NCBI RefSeq assembly: GCF_900964775.1
Contig: NC_041827.1
Location: 16,240,707-16,304,706 of the forward strand
Source: Scleropages formosus
Lineage: Eukaryota; Chordata; Actinopteri; Osteoglossiformes; Osteoglossidae
Direction: 5' to 3'
DNA: 64,000 bases
The translations under genes were made by a program, and so were the position numbers. Positions 1 through 10,730 of the stretch are shown one piece after another (the first letter of the stretch is position 1; the number at the start of each line of letters is the position of its first letter). The notes beneath the pieces are model-generated. The model was not told the origin of the DNA. It did not search any database and was given only the letters and a program-made list of their open reading frames with translations.

Positions 1-915
1 CCTTTACAGTACACATTGAAAAGTGCTTTATAATATATGTAACAAATTTCTGGTCTCTGATCCCATAAATGAAAGGAGTTAAAAATCGTGGTAAGACACT
101 TGCAATGAAAAAATTTGCAAACATTATCTTGAATTTATCATTGGGGAACAATGGAAAGAGAATTAATTCCAGCAAAGGAGTAATATAGGACATCATACAG
201 AACAGCAACTGTATGCCATGCAGTAAAATGGTATTCTGGGCCTTTTTTGTAGAAACTGGATCGGTGGTTGCAGTTTTAGTAGTGAAGAGTACTCGAAAGT
301 AAGTGTAGATCAATGCAATCCACACAAAAGACATAAGAATAATGTTTACTGCTAAAGTTTTGTCTAAGTGATACGTTGTTTTGAATACAGCCAGGGGATA
401 GCATAAAACCCTGGAGCTGAAAATAGTTAGTGGTTGAGCAAGAACCAAAATGAAAACGTCACTCAGTCCAGGAATAAATGCAACACTGCAGATGAGACTA
501 ATGAGCATGTAGGTCCTTCTCACGGTGCAGATCTGTGAGTGACGCAGGGGCTTACAGATAGCGATGTAGCGTTCAACTGCCATTCCAGCCAGACTCATGG
601 GAGTGTTCTTAGTGGTCACAGATCCCACGAGTAGTAGAACACAGCAGACTGACACATTTATCAATGGCATAGCATAGCTTACAACATGTAAAGTAACTGT
701 TATGCAAAGCAGGATCATGTCATTGATCACCAGATGTATGTACAGTATGTACCTTGACTCCATGTAAAAAACTGGACTGCTGGAGAATGTGAATATGAAA
801 ATTACATGAATACAACTGATTGCAATGCCTGAAAAAACAACTATTACGTTTTTTTTATGAAAGCAGTTTTAAAGTCATCCTGACCAGTTCTGGATGGATA
901 CCCTGTAGAATTCAT
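1..915 (-). pseudogene. or131-2-like: OR1: odorant receptor, or131-2-like, frameshifted and cut by the window edge
   Basis: Class A GPCR of the fish odorant receptor family, expected in the cilia of olfactory neurons. The frame opens with ATG at 915 (MNSTGYPSRTG, glycosylation site at N2). It shifts in a run of eight T (plus strand, about 849-856) right after the FIK motif ahead of TM1. Downstream the other frame is open to base 1 and keeps every landmark: IHLVIND in TM2, [18 protein letters not shown] at the TM3 end, FVWIALIYTYFR in TM5, [14 protein letters not shown] in TM6 and [11 protein letters not shown] in TM7. The C-terminus lies beyond the window. One shift at a homopolymer is the only defect seen, so this is either a young pseudogene or a sequencing error; an intact gene is possible. 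The splice acceptor (TTTTAG) is at 948-950, 33 bp before the ATG. Confidence 0.85.
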
Positions 916-1373
916 AGCCACCAGTCTTGTTGAAAGTGTGAAGTTCCCTAAAACAAAAATAAATAAGATAGGAAACATTAACATAATAAGAATGATAATG
1001 TATCAATGTGTCATCTGTTTTTCACTTGATACAGCTACCCATTCATCTGTTTCAAATTTTCAGAAAAGTATAAATCAGTGAAATTCTCAGGGAACCAAAT
1101 GTATCAATGTTGATAAGAGGCAAAACAATGCTGCTGGTGATACTTTTAAATCAGGAATTAAATGTTAATCTTGCACAATTTCTTGTTCTGGCTCTGGCAT
1201 CAGAGTATTTTTGTTTCCATTAATAGTTTGTTTCATAATGTAAGGAGAATTTAGTTAAATGTTTTTCAGATGTTTTCTTGATTTTCTCCACAAGTATTCA
1301 GTAGAATATTCATGCTTCTATAAGATTTTAGTTTTCCACATGAATATTAGTTATTACAGGAAAAGTGACTTAC

Positions 1374-1427
1374 CTCTGACTTCCTTGTGTAAATTGTCAG
1401 AGATACGGACTGGGTGCTTTATATAAG
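1374..1427 (-). promoter_or_regulatory. OR1 core promoter and short non-coding exon 1
   Basis: On the minus strand a TATA box (CTTATATAAAG, 1417-1427) is followed about 45 bp later by a GTAAGT splice donor (1373-1368). This leaves room for a first exon of roughly 20 nt. The matching acceptor is at 948-950, giving an intron of about 426 bp. The same layout recurs upstream of the other receptors in the window. The transcription start is inferred, not seen. Confidence 0.6.
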
Positions 1428-2705
1428 CAGTTTGTTTTCTGTGGGTTCATCAGTGTGTTTACTTGTGTATATGAATTAATTTGAGAGGGGATTACAGGCA
1501 TCCATGGAGAAAAGGATTTGGTCGAGTGACACTAATTGCCTGCAAAATGATTGGACACGCTGCTATACAAAGTTTCTCTGGTGCTTTTCCACCAGTATGT
1601 TATTTTTTAAAATTTCTTCATAGAGACCACAGTAAAATGCAGTAAACCTCTTTTGTGAGGTCATACTTTGGAAGTATTAGGAAAGTTATGTCTGTGAATA
1701 TTTTTAGAAATGGTTTTGTTCTGATACTTATAGTATCATCATGCTTTTGTTTGAAGCTGTGACTCAATGGTCCAAAAGAAAGAGTTAACAGAACAGTTAG
1801 TATTCATTTTCAACCAGTGAGCCTTTCATTAGGGTTTATTTTAGTGTAATCTTTTTCTTTATTACAGGTGGGCTAACTGGACACAAAATGTTTAAAAGAG
1901 CTTTGCAGTATTTTGCTGGGTTTGCAATGCAATGCAATGTTTACAACCGCTCAGCCCAAGCAGTGCTCGAACCTCAGACCCACCACACAGCGAGCACCAG
2001 CCAAAGCTGCTGTGCCCCCACACCCCTGTATGATAGAGTATGTTAAAAGTAATTTCCGAGTTTATTGCTCGTTTTTGAGCGTCAGTGCTTTCAGAATAGG
2101 AGAGAAGTTGGTCCAAAAGAGATTTGTTTTCAGGTTAACCTTCAATACTGGAAGCCTGTTTTGGTCTCAGGTTTTATTTTGTGTCTCACATTTACTGGAG
2201 TCCCATAGTTCTGTGGTGATGTGAAAGAGCTTGTAAGCAGGATATTGTTAATATCAAGAAGAAATATTTTTTTTGGATAGAATATTTCTCTGTGATCCAC
2301 TGGGAAAGGTAAATGTTACAGATCTGACATTTCTCATTTTTAAACTTGGAAGTTTGTCCTTTTAATCCCAAAAGTTGTATTTCATTTGTTACACAGTTAC
2401 CATGGAATTAATGAGAAAGCCATGTTGTGGTGGATGGGTAGTGGTGCTTGTGGCTTCTCTTCCAGCAGCTACTATTTACTATGTATTAAGAACCAATGCT
2501 ATAAAAAGTACTCAGACAAACAGTTACGGTTCCTCAGTCAGACAGGACTTAATTGACATCAAGAAAATGGCCTTCCACCTGCAAAATATTAAAGTAAAAT
2601 TTACATTTATTCATTTAGCAATTGCTTTTCTCCAAAGCGACTACCAACAAACTCTATATAGTCTCTGTCACGCACGCATAATGGGTGAACCTGAACAGCA
2701 TGTTT
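1428..2705. other. Intergenic; no gene recognised
   Basis: Apart from the SINE piece at 1938-2026, and a short inverted match at about 2600-2645 to the SINE/LINE 3' tail found elsewhere in the window (ATTCATTTAGCA, then TTTTCTCCAAAGCGAC), I see nothing supportable here. Small open frames at 1913-2224 and 2375-2707 overlap those repeat pieces and have no recognisable domain. Confidence 0.5.
1938..2026 (-). repeat. SINE-A fragment, internally deleted
   Basis: Minus-strand copy of the tRNA-derived SINE that recurs throughout the window. It keeps the head with its B-box (GGTTCGAGCACTGCTTGGG) and jumps to the tail end (AGCGGTTGTAAACATTG), so the middle of the element is missing. Confidence 0.7.
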
Positions 2706-3144
2706 GACATAGAAAATATCTGCAACAATTCAATGACCTTTTTCACATACATTTTTATTTAGCTTTACTTTTCCCAGTAGTTCTTGTCACCTCATTTAAA
2801 GTGGACTGAACACAGCATAGACTTTGACTGACAAGTAATTGTGTTGTGACACATATCCTTAAAATAAATTGTGACCCTCTAAAGTCTTGCTCAGAGTAGT
2901 TTATTTTTATGCAGATTTCAATTTTTTGTGTATGCAACATTGAAATAATGTGAGATTTTCAACCTGAATACTTTAGGAGGGTACTATATTTCAGAAATGA
3001 GATGCATTCTATTCTTCACAGAGGACTGTCTTCGCTACCCTCAGTTAAAACCTCTCTGAGTTCTAGACGTATATGGTAATCTGATAAGACCTTTCATCTC
3101 TGAATTCACAGTCACTGGAAATTCCTATAATAAACAGACAATAG

Positions 3145-3207
<63 letters not shown>

Positions 3208-3504
3208 TTTCAGAACCCCTTGTCCCATACGGGGTCGCGGGGAACCGGAGCCAACCCGGTAACACAGGGCGTAATGCCAGAGGGGGAGGGGACACACCCA
3301 GGACGGGACGCCAGTCCATCGCAAGGTACCCCAAGCGGGACTCGAACCCCAGACCCACCGGAGAGCAGAACTGTGGTCCAACCCACTGCGCCACTGCGCC
3401 ACTGCACCCCCTCTACAATAGCATATATATATATATATATAGTGCAATTAATTTTAGGAATTTCCAAATAATTTGACGTTCATTATTACCATTGCTTTAT
3501 TTTG
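2706..3504. repeat. Diverged left flank of the OR repeat unit, next to OR2
   Basis: Bases 2706-3139 and 3428-3504 match the block that lies just left of OR3 (from about 7600), OR4 (from about 20030) and OR5-OR7 (for example CAGAGGACTGTCT and the AATATCTGCAACAATT start). OR2 is thus an older member of the same duplication series. The copy is interrupted by a SINE with a CA run (3151-3416), and an AT microsatellite sits at about 3423-3440. Confidence 0.7.
3151..3416 (-). repeat. SINE-A with long CA tail
   Basis: Full-length minus-strand copy. Its 3' tail is a TG/CA microsatellite (about 3150-3206), followed by the body and a tRNA-like head ending near 3416. An 11-bp target duplication, AATAGCATATA, is at 3140-3150 and 3417-3427. 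OR4 to OR7 have no insertion at the matching position. Confidence 0.9.
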
Positions 3505-4443
3505 TTAGTGTTTCAGGTTTACTGGTCTAACCTTTCCAGTACACACTGAAAAGTACATTTTAAAATATGAGACAAATTTTTGGTCTCTAATCCCATATAT
3601 AAATGGAGTTAAAAATCGTGGTAAGATATTTGTTATTAAATAATTTGAAAACATTATCTTACTTCTATCATTGGGGAAAAGTGGGAGAAGAATTAATTCC
3701 AACAAAGGAGCAATATAAGACATCATACAGAACAGCAGCTGTACACCATGCAGTAAAATGGTGTTCTGAGCCTTCTTAGCAGAAACTGGATCAGTGGTAG
3801 CAGTTTTAGCAGCGAAAAAAACTCTGAAATAGGTGTAGATCAGTGTAATCCACACAAAAGACAGGAGAAGTACATTTACTGCAACAGCTTTGTCCAAATG
3901 ATAAGATGTATTGTATATAGACAAACGATAACAGAAAATTCTGGAGGTGAAAATAGTTAGTGGTTGAGTCAGGAACAAAATGACAGTATCAGCCAGTTCA
4001 GGCATAAATGTCACAGTCCAGATAAGAATAATGAGGATGTAGGTCCTTCTCATGGTGCAGATCTGTGAGTGACGCAGGGGCTTACAGATAGCGATGTAGC
4101 GTTCAACTGCCATTCCAGCCAGACTCAAGGGAGTGTTCTTATGGGTCATAGATCCCACAAGTAGTAGAACACAGCAGACTGACACATTCACCGGTGGCAC
4201 AGCATATATCATGACATTTAATGTCACAGATATACTGAGCATAATCATGTCATTGATTACCAGGTGAATGTACAGTATGTACCTTGATTCCATGTAAAAA
4301 ACTGGACTCCTGGAGAAGATGAACACAAAACTTCCATTAATGTAATTGATTATGATGCCAAAGAATATAGCAATGAAGTTTTTAATGAAAACATCTTTAA
4401 AATCATCTTGAGCCGTCCTGGATGGGTATGCTGTAGAGTTCAT
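3505..4443 (-). CDS. or131-2-like: OR2: odorant receptor, or131-2-like
   Basis: Intact 312-residue seven-helix receptor for odorants, coupling to the olfactory G protein at the ciliary membrane by family analogy. I start at ATG 4443 (MNSTAYPSR): a TTTTAG acceptor lies at 4476-4478, so the longer in-frame start at 4560 is intronic. Landmarks: N2 glycosylation site; IHLVIND in TM2; paired cysteines at the start of TM3; ERY at about 114-116 within [30 protein letters not shown] in TM5; [14 protein letters not shown] in TM6; [11 protein letters not shown] in TM7. The tail ends RPVNLKH, longer than OR4-OR7 and shared with OR3 before its SINE. An AATAAA lies four bases past the stop (3501-3496). 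Its sequence is slightly outside the OR3-OR7 group. Confidence 0.93.
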   Translation of the reverse strand: MNSTAYPSRTAQDDFKDVFIKNFIAIFFGIIINYINGSFVFIFSRSPVFYMESRYILYIHLVINDMIMLSISVTLNVMIYAVPPVNVSVCCVLLLVGSMTHKNTPLSLAGMAVERYIAICKPLRHSQICTMRRTYILIILIWTVTFMPELADTVILFLTQPLTIFTSRIFCYRLSIYNTSYHLDKAVAVNVLLLSFVWITLIYTYFRVFFAAKTATTDPVSAKKAQNTILLHGVQLLFCMMSYIAPLLELILLPLFPNDRSKIMFSNYLITNILPRFLTPFIYGIRDQKFVSYFKMYFSVCTGKVRPVNLKH

Positions 4444-4851
4444 TGCCACCAGGTTTTGTGAAACTTTGAAGTTTCCTAAAATGATAAAATAAAGTGAACT
4501 AGCACCCATATTATTTTTTGAAAGAACAAATTTTTTCAGTTGTTTGGGTGGTGCTGTCAAGTAATCTTTTTTAACAGTAAATCAAGAGAAGAAAATATAA
4601 AATATATATTTTATTATATAATAATAATTATTTAACAAATATACAACTGTTAAATAAGATACATAGCTGGTGATACTTGTAAACCAGCAAAGGCATGAAA
4701 AGTTAATTAATTTAGACCAATATTGGTTACGAATATTTCATAACCTTGAGAGAACTTTCTTCTAAAAAGATAGTGTTTCCTTAATTTAATGTTTAATTTT
4801 TTTCTGTAGAAATGTAATTGTTGTTGAGTTATTTAAGGAAGAGAAACTTAC

Positions 4852-4904
4852 CTTTGAAGGCTTGCAGAGTTTCCCGTCAGAGACAGAGAAAGTTCTTTAT
4901 ATAG
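4852..4904 (-). promoter_or_regulatory. OR2 core promoter and non-coding exon 1
   Basis: TATA box CTATATAAAG at 4904-4895 and a GTAAGT donor at 4851-4846, with an acceptor at 4476-4478 (intron about 376 bp). The stretch ATGATTTGTCTATATAAAG is identical to that in front of OR3-OR7, so the promoter was duplicated with the gene. Confidence 0.7.
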
Positions 4905-5260
4905 ACAAATCATGTTATGTTTGTTTTTTTGCATCTACATGTTTTTGTTTGCGTGCATGCTCGTGTGTGCAGGAGATAATACAAGAGGGAAATACAAGGA
5001 TCCGCAGAGAGGAGGACCTTGTGGAACAACATTACCGAAAGTCTATGGGGCCCTGAAACTACCAGACAGGCAAAGATAGTGTGATGTTTTCACACTGTCA
5101 GATTGTCTAGGCTTCTTTGTACAAACTACACAATAAAATGCAGTAAACTTGTCTTATAAGTGTTTTGTGTTGTAAATTTATGAAGGAAAAGTCAGTGATT
5201 ATAAAAATAAAAATCAGTGGAAGACAATTACATATGATTTGACAAATTATATAATTTGGC

Positions 5261-5481
5261 GAAGGGGGTGTGGTGGCACAGCGGGTTTGACCTGGTCCTG
5301 CTCTCTGGTGGGTCTGGGGTTTGAGTCCCGCTTGTGGTGCTGTGTGACGGACTGGTGTCCCGTCCTGGGTGTGTCCCCTCCCCCTTCAGCCTTATGCCCT
5401 GTGTTGCCGGCTTAGGCTCCGGTTTGTCGCTGCCCTGCTTGGGACAAGTGGCTTCAGACTCTGTGTGTGTGTGTGTGTGTG
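5261..5481 (+). repeat. SINE-A, full length
   Basis: Plus-strand copy beginning GGGGGTGTGGTGGCACAG, with tRNA A-box and B-box (GGTTTGAGTCCCG), a GC-rich body and a TG tail. Target duplication TAATTTGGC at 5252-5260 and 5482-5490. Confidence 0.9.
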
Positions 5482-5490
5482 TAATTTGGC

Positions 5491-6225
5491 AAAAATGTGA
5501 ATGTTCAGTATTTATCTGTAGTGTCATGCTTCACTGTCAAGTCAAATGACCTGATACACAAATACAAGTCTCGGAATGACACAGCAGGCTTACTTGAGCA
5601 TTGGGAGTGACACATCCCCCACCTTGTTATCCTATGATTGAAATTATTGGTTATCTTATGTACAGAGATTCCTGAATGCTGTTACACAGTGATATTGTTC
5701 CAGTTTCCACACAAAACCAACAGAGTAAAATGCAATGTTGTCAGCACTTTTTCATATTTTAAAATGACTTTCAAGGAAATAATCACCAAGTGTCAATACC
5801 AACAACATTATGTGACGTATAAAGACAACAGTCAAAGAGATTCTTATATTACTTTTTCCTTTGCACGCTGTGTCAAAGTGAACAGAAAGAAAGCATGAAC
5901 GGAGCAACTAGTACATGTTTTGCAAGCAGTGTGGCTAGTTTTGAGTATTTTTAAGAAGTCTTTCACTGGATTTTTGAATGCTGAGAGGCTTGTAATATTT
6001 AAGTGTGTTAATCGCAATGGTACCTTAATGGTAGTGTGCTTATTTCTGATTTGTTAATCTGTGAACTTTTTCTGAATATCTTTGTGTTTTTAACAATGTA
6101 GAAGTTTCAAGAATATTTGGCTGTCTTTTTATTTTGGCTGTTGTATTTAATAGAGTCTTGTATTTCAGTGGAAACATGAGACACCTCCTGAGGAAAATAT
6201 GACTTTTCATATGGAAAACTTATTA
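5491..6225. other. Intergenic; no gene recognised
   Basis: AT-rich sequence with one 86-codon open frame (5638-5898) that has no recognisable domain and no paralogue elsewhere in the window. I see nothing else in it. Confidence 0.5.
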
Positions 6226-6578
6226 TGGGCAGCATGATGGCACAGTGAGTAGCGCTGCTATCTCACAGCACCTGGGTGGTTCAAGAAGACATGGGTTCAA
6301 TCCCCACTCAGTCTGTTTGGAGTTTGCATGTTCTCCCCATGTCTGTTTGGGTTTTCTCCCACAGTCCAAAGACATGCTGCTCAGGTTCCCCCATAGTGTG
6401 TGAGTGACAGAGACAGTGTGTTCCAATGATGTATGGATTAGTGGCCCATTGTAAGTAGTGTATCTAGCAGTGTAAATGACCTTGCTGAATAAGGTGTGTG
6501 GGCTGATAACACTACATAGAGTTCATTGGAAGTTGCTTTGGAGAAAAGTGTCTGCTAAATAAATAAATGCAAAAATTC
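6226..6578 (+). repeat. SINE-B, tRNA-headed with LINE-type tail
   Basis: Starts GGGCAGCATGATGGCACAGT (A-box like) with GGGTTCAATCCCC as B-box. A long conserved body follows (GTTTGCATGTTCTCCCC, TCTCCCACAGTCCAAAGACA). It ends GCTTTGGAGAAAAGTGTCTG and CTAAATAAATAAATGC. That 3' end matches the L2-like LINE fragments at 55621-56126 and 56331-56945, which suggests the SINE used their reverse transcriptase. Confidence 0.85.
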
Positions 6579-7037
6579 TAGAGACAATGGTTAAGTGAAA
6601 ATAATGCATGTTTTTAACTCATCATTTAATGACTTACATTGTAGTTCTACAATTTTCATTGAAAAAAGGATCCTTAGGCATAAAAACTGTCCCTTACAAT
6701 GCACATATGTTTAGTTGAAATTTTATGAAATCTTAGTATATTATGTATACTGCAATAGATGGTGTGCCAAGACAGTGAAGAAGTAACTTTAAACAAAGGA
6801 AAACAAAGCTGTGTAACTAACTTGGATGAAGAATGTACAGATTTTGTACTAATATTACTTTTACTCTGTGATCTGAGTTTGAGGAGTTGGTGCATTTACT
6901 GTGGGTGGCGGAGGTTGGATCTGGGGCGCAAGACTACACTTTTGAGCCTTCCTGAGGTGTCATGGGCCTAATTCAACTTCAGGCCACTGTGCACTGAACA
7001 CTTTCACTGATGAAGATAACAACGGCAGGGTGAACTC
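6579..7037. other. Intergenic, with a scrap of unit spacer
   Basis: No gene is seen. Bases about 6975-7035 (CAGGCCACTGTGCACTGAAC onward) match the array spacer at about 19617-19675, so a fragment of the repeat-unit spacer lies here, left of unit 1. Confidence 0.6.
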
Positions 7038-7254
7038 TCCCACACACACACTGTCTGAAACCGCTTGTCCCATGCAGATCACAGAGAGCCAGAGCATAAC
7101 CCGGCAACACAGGGCATAAGGCTGGAGGGGGAGGGGACGCACCCAGGACAGGACACCAGGCCATTGCAAGGCACCCCATGCAGGACTCAAACCCCAGACC
7201 CACCAAAGAGTAAGAGCCAGTCAAACCCACTGTGCCACTGCACTTCCCTGAGAA
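7038..7254 (-). repeat. SINE-A, minus-strand copy
   Basis: CA tail at about 7040-7050, then the body and the tRNA-like head ending near 7248. A short target repeat (TGAACT, 7031-7036 and 7255-7260) flanks it. It sits inside the scrap of array spacer. Confidence 0.8.
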
Positions 7255-7669
7255 TGAACTCATAAGTACAAACTGATTTTGTCTGCAAATGTAAGAAAAA
7301 AAAATGTTTGCCAGATGTATTGGACTGCTGTTCATTGTGTAGCAGGACAGTGACCCCAGGATATACTCTACGTTTAACACAGAAGTTCATGTCACAAAAA
7401 AGTACAACATTTTAAATTTGGCAAATTAATCAACAAATTATAATCCAGTTGGGGATGTATTTACCTTCTTCAAAATGAGACTTCAAACACCAACTTGAGC
7501 ATCATGCACCAACTTAAAGAGACTGCAGTTAAAGTCCAGCAAAACATCTCAGATGAAGGAACAAAGAGGACAATGATATCAGCAGGAGAAAAGTTTGATA
7601 CAGAAAATATCTGCAACAATTCAATGACCTTTTTGACATACATTTTTATTTAGCTTTACTTTTCCCAGT

Positions 7670-7894
7670 GGGGGGTGTGGTGGTGCAGTGGGTTGAACCA
7701 CAGTCCTGCTCTCTGGTGGGTCTGGGGTTCAAGTCCCGCTTGGGGTGCTTTGCGATGGACTGGCGTCCCATCCTGGGTGTGTCACCTCCCCCTCTTGCCT
7801 TACGTCCTGTGTTACCGGGTAGGCTCCAGTTCCCTGTGACCCTGTATGGGACAAGTGGTTCTGAAAATGGGTGTGTGTGTGTGTGTGTGTGTGT
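7670..7894 (+). repeat. SINE-A in the unit 1 spacer
   Basis: Full-length plus-strand copy with a TG tail. A 12-bp target duplication ACTTTTCCCAGT is at 7658-7669 and 7895-7906. The matching sites beside OR2 and OR4-OR7 are empty, so the insertion is private to unit 1. Confidence 0.92.
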
Positions 7895-8346
7895 ACTTTT
7901 CCCAGTACTTCTTGTCACCTCATTTAGAGTGGACTGAACACAGCGTAGACTTTAGCTGACAAGTAATTGTGTTGTGAGATGTATCCTTAAAATAAATGGT
8001 TACCCTCTAAGGTCTTGCTCAGAGTGATTTGTTTTTATGCAGAATTCAATTATTTGTGTATACAACATTGAATAATGTGAGATTTTTATCCCGAATACTT
8101 TAGGAGGGTACTATATTTCAGAAATGAGATCCATTCTATTCTTCACAGAGGACTGTCTCTGCTACCATCAATGAAAACTTCTCTGAGTTGTAGACGTATA
8201 TGGTAATCTGATAAGACCTTTCATTTCTGAATTCACAGTCACTGAAGATTCCTTTAATAAATGGACAATACCATATACTATATAGTGCAACTAATTTTAG
8301 AAATTTCCAAATATTTAACGTTCATTATAACCATTGTTTTATTTTA

Positions 8347-9504
8347 TTAGTGTTTCAAGTGGGGGGCGTGGGGGCGCGGTGGCGCAGTGGGTTGGACCAC
8401 GGTCCTGCTCTCTGGTGGGTCTGGGGTTCGAGTCCCGCTTGGGGTGCCTTGCGACGGACTGGCGTCCCGTCCTGGGTGTGTTCCCTCCCCCTCCGGCCTT
8501 ACGCCCTGTGTTACCGGGTAGGCTCCGGTTCCCCGTGACCCCGTATGGGACAAGCGGTTCTGAAAATGTGTGTGTGTATGTGTGTGTTTCAAGTTTACTG
8601 GTCTAACCTTTCCAGTACACACTGAAAAGTACATTTTAAAATATGAGACAAATTTTTGGTCTCTAATCCCATATATAAATGGAGTTAAAAATCGTGGTAA
8701 GATATTTGTTATTAAATAATTTGAAAACAATATTTTACTTCTATCATTGGGGAGAAGAATTACTTCCAACAAAGGACTAATATAGGACATCATACAGAAC
8801 AGTAACTGTACACCATGCAGTAAAATGGTGTTCTGAGCCTTTTTAGCAGAAACTGGATCAGTGGTAGCAGTTTTAGCAGCGAAAAAAACTCTGAAATAGG
8901 TGTAGATCAGTGTAATCCACACAAAAGACAGGAAAAGTACGTTTACTGCAACAGCTTTTTCTAAATGATAGGATGTATTGTATATAGCCAAAGGGTAACA
9001 CAACATCCTGGAGGTGAAAATAGTTAGTGGTCGAGTCAGGAACAAAATGACAATATCAGCCAGTTCAGGGATAAATGTCACAGTCCAGATAAGAATAATG
9101 AGCATGTAGGTCCTTCTCACGGTGCAGATCTGTGAGTGACGCAGGGGCTTGCAGATAGCGATGTAGCGTTCAACTGCCATCCCAGCCAGACTCAAGGGTG
9201 TGTTCTTATGGGTCATAGATCCCACAAGTAGTAGAACACAGCAGGTTGACACATTCACCAGTGGCACAGCATATATCATGATATTTAATGTCACAGATAT
9301 ACTGAGCATAATCATGTCATTGATTACCAGGTGAATGTACAGTATGTACCTTGATTCCATGTAAAAAACTGGACTCCTGGAGAAGATGAACACAAAACTT
9401 CCATTAATGTAATTGATTATGATGCCAAAGGATACAACAATGAAGCTTTTAATGAAAGCATCTTTAGAATCTACAGTCCTGGATAGATCCTCAGTGGAGT
9501 TCAT
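8347..9504 (-). CDS. or131-2-like: OR3: odorant receptor, or131-2-like, with SINE-encoded C-terminal tail
   Basis: Seven-helix odorant receptor of 385 residues starting at ATG 9504 (MNSTEDLSR). The acceptor lies at 9529-9531, so the upstream in-frame start at 9567 is intronic. The core is intact: [62 protein letters not shown]. Compared with OR2 and OR4 it lacks three residues (LFP) in the TM6-TM7 loop. After the native end VNLKH the frame runs on through an inserted SINE-A (8361-8583) for 78 more residues, rich in Thr, Pro, Gly and Arg, and stops at the original TAA because the target duplication restores the same last codons. Family receptors have about 307-328 residues. Whether the tailed receptor is made or works is unknown. 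Confidence 0.88.
   Translation of the reverse strand: MNSTEDLSRTVDSKDAFIKSFIVVSFGIIINYINGSFVFIFSRSPVFYMESRYILYIHLVINDMIMLSISVTLNIMIYAVPLVNVSTCCVLLLVGSMTHKNTPLSLAGMAVERYIAICKPLRHSQICTVRRTYMLIILIWTVTFIPELADIVILFLTRPLTIFTSRMLCYPLAIYNTSYHLEKAVAVNVLFLSFVWITLIYTYFRVFFAAKTATTDPVSAKKAQNTILLHGVQLLFCMMSYISPLLEVILLPNDRSKILFSNYLITNILPRFLTPFIYGIRDQKFVSYFKMYFSVCTGKVRPVNLKHTHTHTHFQNRLSHTGSRGTGAYPVTQGVRPEGEGTHPGRDASPSQGTPSGTRTPDPPESRTVVQPTAPPRPHAPHLKH
8361..8583 (+). repeat. SINE-A inserted in the last codons of OR3
   Basis: Full-length plus-strand SINE with a TG tail, antisense to OR3. Target duplication GTGTTTCAAGT at 8350-8360 and 8584-8594. SINE plus duplication is 234 bp, a multiple of three, and contains no stop in the OR3 frame. 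Confidence 0.95.
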
Positions 9505-9748
9505 TATCACCAGTCTTTGCAATGTTTCCTGCAATGATAAAGAAGTAAAATATTTCAGTGTGATCAAATGTAATACATTTCAATGTAAAAACTAGCCAGT
9601 ATAACATTTTTCTTCAGTTTTGTTCACTATTTAATTATTGGTTTATTAATTTAATTTATTTTTTTTTAACAGGAAGAAAATTACTTAGTGTCCAATATTT
9701 TATTTTCAAATTAAATGTTATAGCTAAGATATTACAGAAACAGCTTAC

Positions 9749-9804
9749 TTGAGATGGGTTTCAACAGTCATCTGCTGGAGACATAGAGTTGCTGCTTTAT
9801 ATAG
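9749..9804 (-). promoter_or_regulatory. OR3 core promoter and non-coding exon 1
   Basis: TATA box CTATATAAAG at 9804-9795, GTAAGC donor at 9748-9743, acceptor CAG at 9531-9529 and an intron of 220 bp. The donor has a C at its last position where OR5-OR7 have T. Confidence 0.75.
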
Positions 9805-10451
9805 ACAAATCATATTAGTGTGAATGTTTGCGCATGCGTGTATATGAGGTAATACAAGAGGGAAAACTAGGATTGGCAGAGAGTGAGATTTGCTGGAATA
9901 AGGTTAATGATCTTTGAAACAAATGGACACGTAATCTCAAGATACTCAAATGTTTTCTCACTGTTAGGTTGTTTTTATTTACAAAACCCACACTACATTT
10001 AAATGAAATAAACCTCTGTTTTGATATTATAAACTGCATTTATTATGGGGGTAAAATCTGTGAAAAGCAATACACCGGAGAAACATGAGATTTGATATAT
10101 TTAATAAATATGCTCCTCTACTTAAGATGGTTTGACTGCGTAAATTGGCACAGCAACACTACCCAACAGGCATTCTCCCCCTTATCCATCCCTTTCATCC
10201 CCCACTTACATCTTTCTCACAATTCCCACTATTTACAAGTAACATCTGTTCCCACTCAAACAATGTTCCTCAGCAACTCCCACATCCAGGGATGGGAGTT
10301 CTGTTGTGCAGTCCTGAATAAGCAATATGGAGTTTATTGTGTACATGTGCAGTTGTGGTGCCTGCTGAATATTTGTCAGGATGAGGCAAAACATTTCTAA
10401 TTAAAATGACCATATAATAATAATAATAATAATAATAATACCTGTGTGAAT
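9805..10451. other. OR upstream block and TAA microsatellite
   Basis: Non-coding DNA upstream of OR3, repeated almost unchanged upstream of OR4-OR7. It ends in a TAA repeat (about 10413-10440) whose length differs between units (about 22613-22639, 32205-32221, 41773-41789, 51126-51140). No gene is seen. It could hold olfactory enhancer sites, but I cannot name one with confidence. Confidence 0.6.
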
Positions 10452-10730
10452 GGGCATGATTTGGGGACAAAGCGAAGGGTCGGTCGAGCGGCAATCAGCG
10501 TTGGAACGAGGATCCGTGGACGTGGTTGGGAAACAAAGCGAGGGGTTGAAAACCGGAGGACGTGAACTGTGAACTAGAGATGCCTTACCGAGACATCACG
10601 AGGAAGGACTGTTGTCCCTGATGAGATTGCACAAAGGTATGGGTGCTGAGGAGGGTCTTTTAAAGGGTGAGCAGTTAGTGAGGAACTGGAGTCAGGTGCT
10701 GTCAATTGGGTTGTGGACGTGAACGTGACA
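10452..10730 (-). mobile_element. Ty3/Gypsy LTR fragment (fossil), unit 1
   Basis: Begins TGTCACG at 10730 and resembles, with clear divergence, the LTR of the unit Gypsy (shared GGTCGGTCGA, AACGAGGATCC and GGACGTGGT stretches). It is shorter than the 346-bp LTR, so one end is missing. It is present at the same place in units 1-4 and absent from unit 5. Confidence 0.75.

Noticed and set aside
2375-2707. A 110-codon frame left of OR2
   Set aside because: Its second half runs through a SINE/LINE tail motif and the first half has no recognisable feature beyond a hydrophobic stretch.
3149-3207. Regularly spaced short repeats as a CRISPR-like array
   Set aside because: It is a plain CA microsatellite forming the SINE tail.
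3220-3471. Open frames of 60-110 codons inside SINE-A copies (also near 7065, 8350, 20464, 30122, 55500, 61253)
   Set aside because: They recur wherever the SINE occurs and only translate its GC-rich body; no conserved protein.
9505-9567. Upstream start of OR3 (and the like for OR2, OR4-OR7)
   Set aside because: The added residues lie on the intron side of a clear splice acceptor; the MNST start fits the family.
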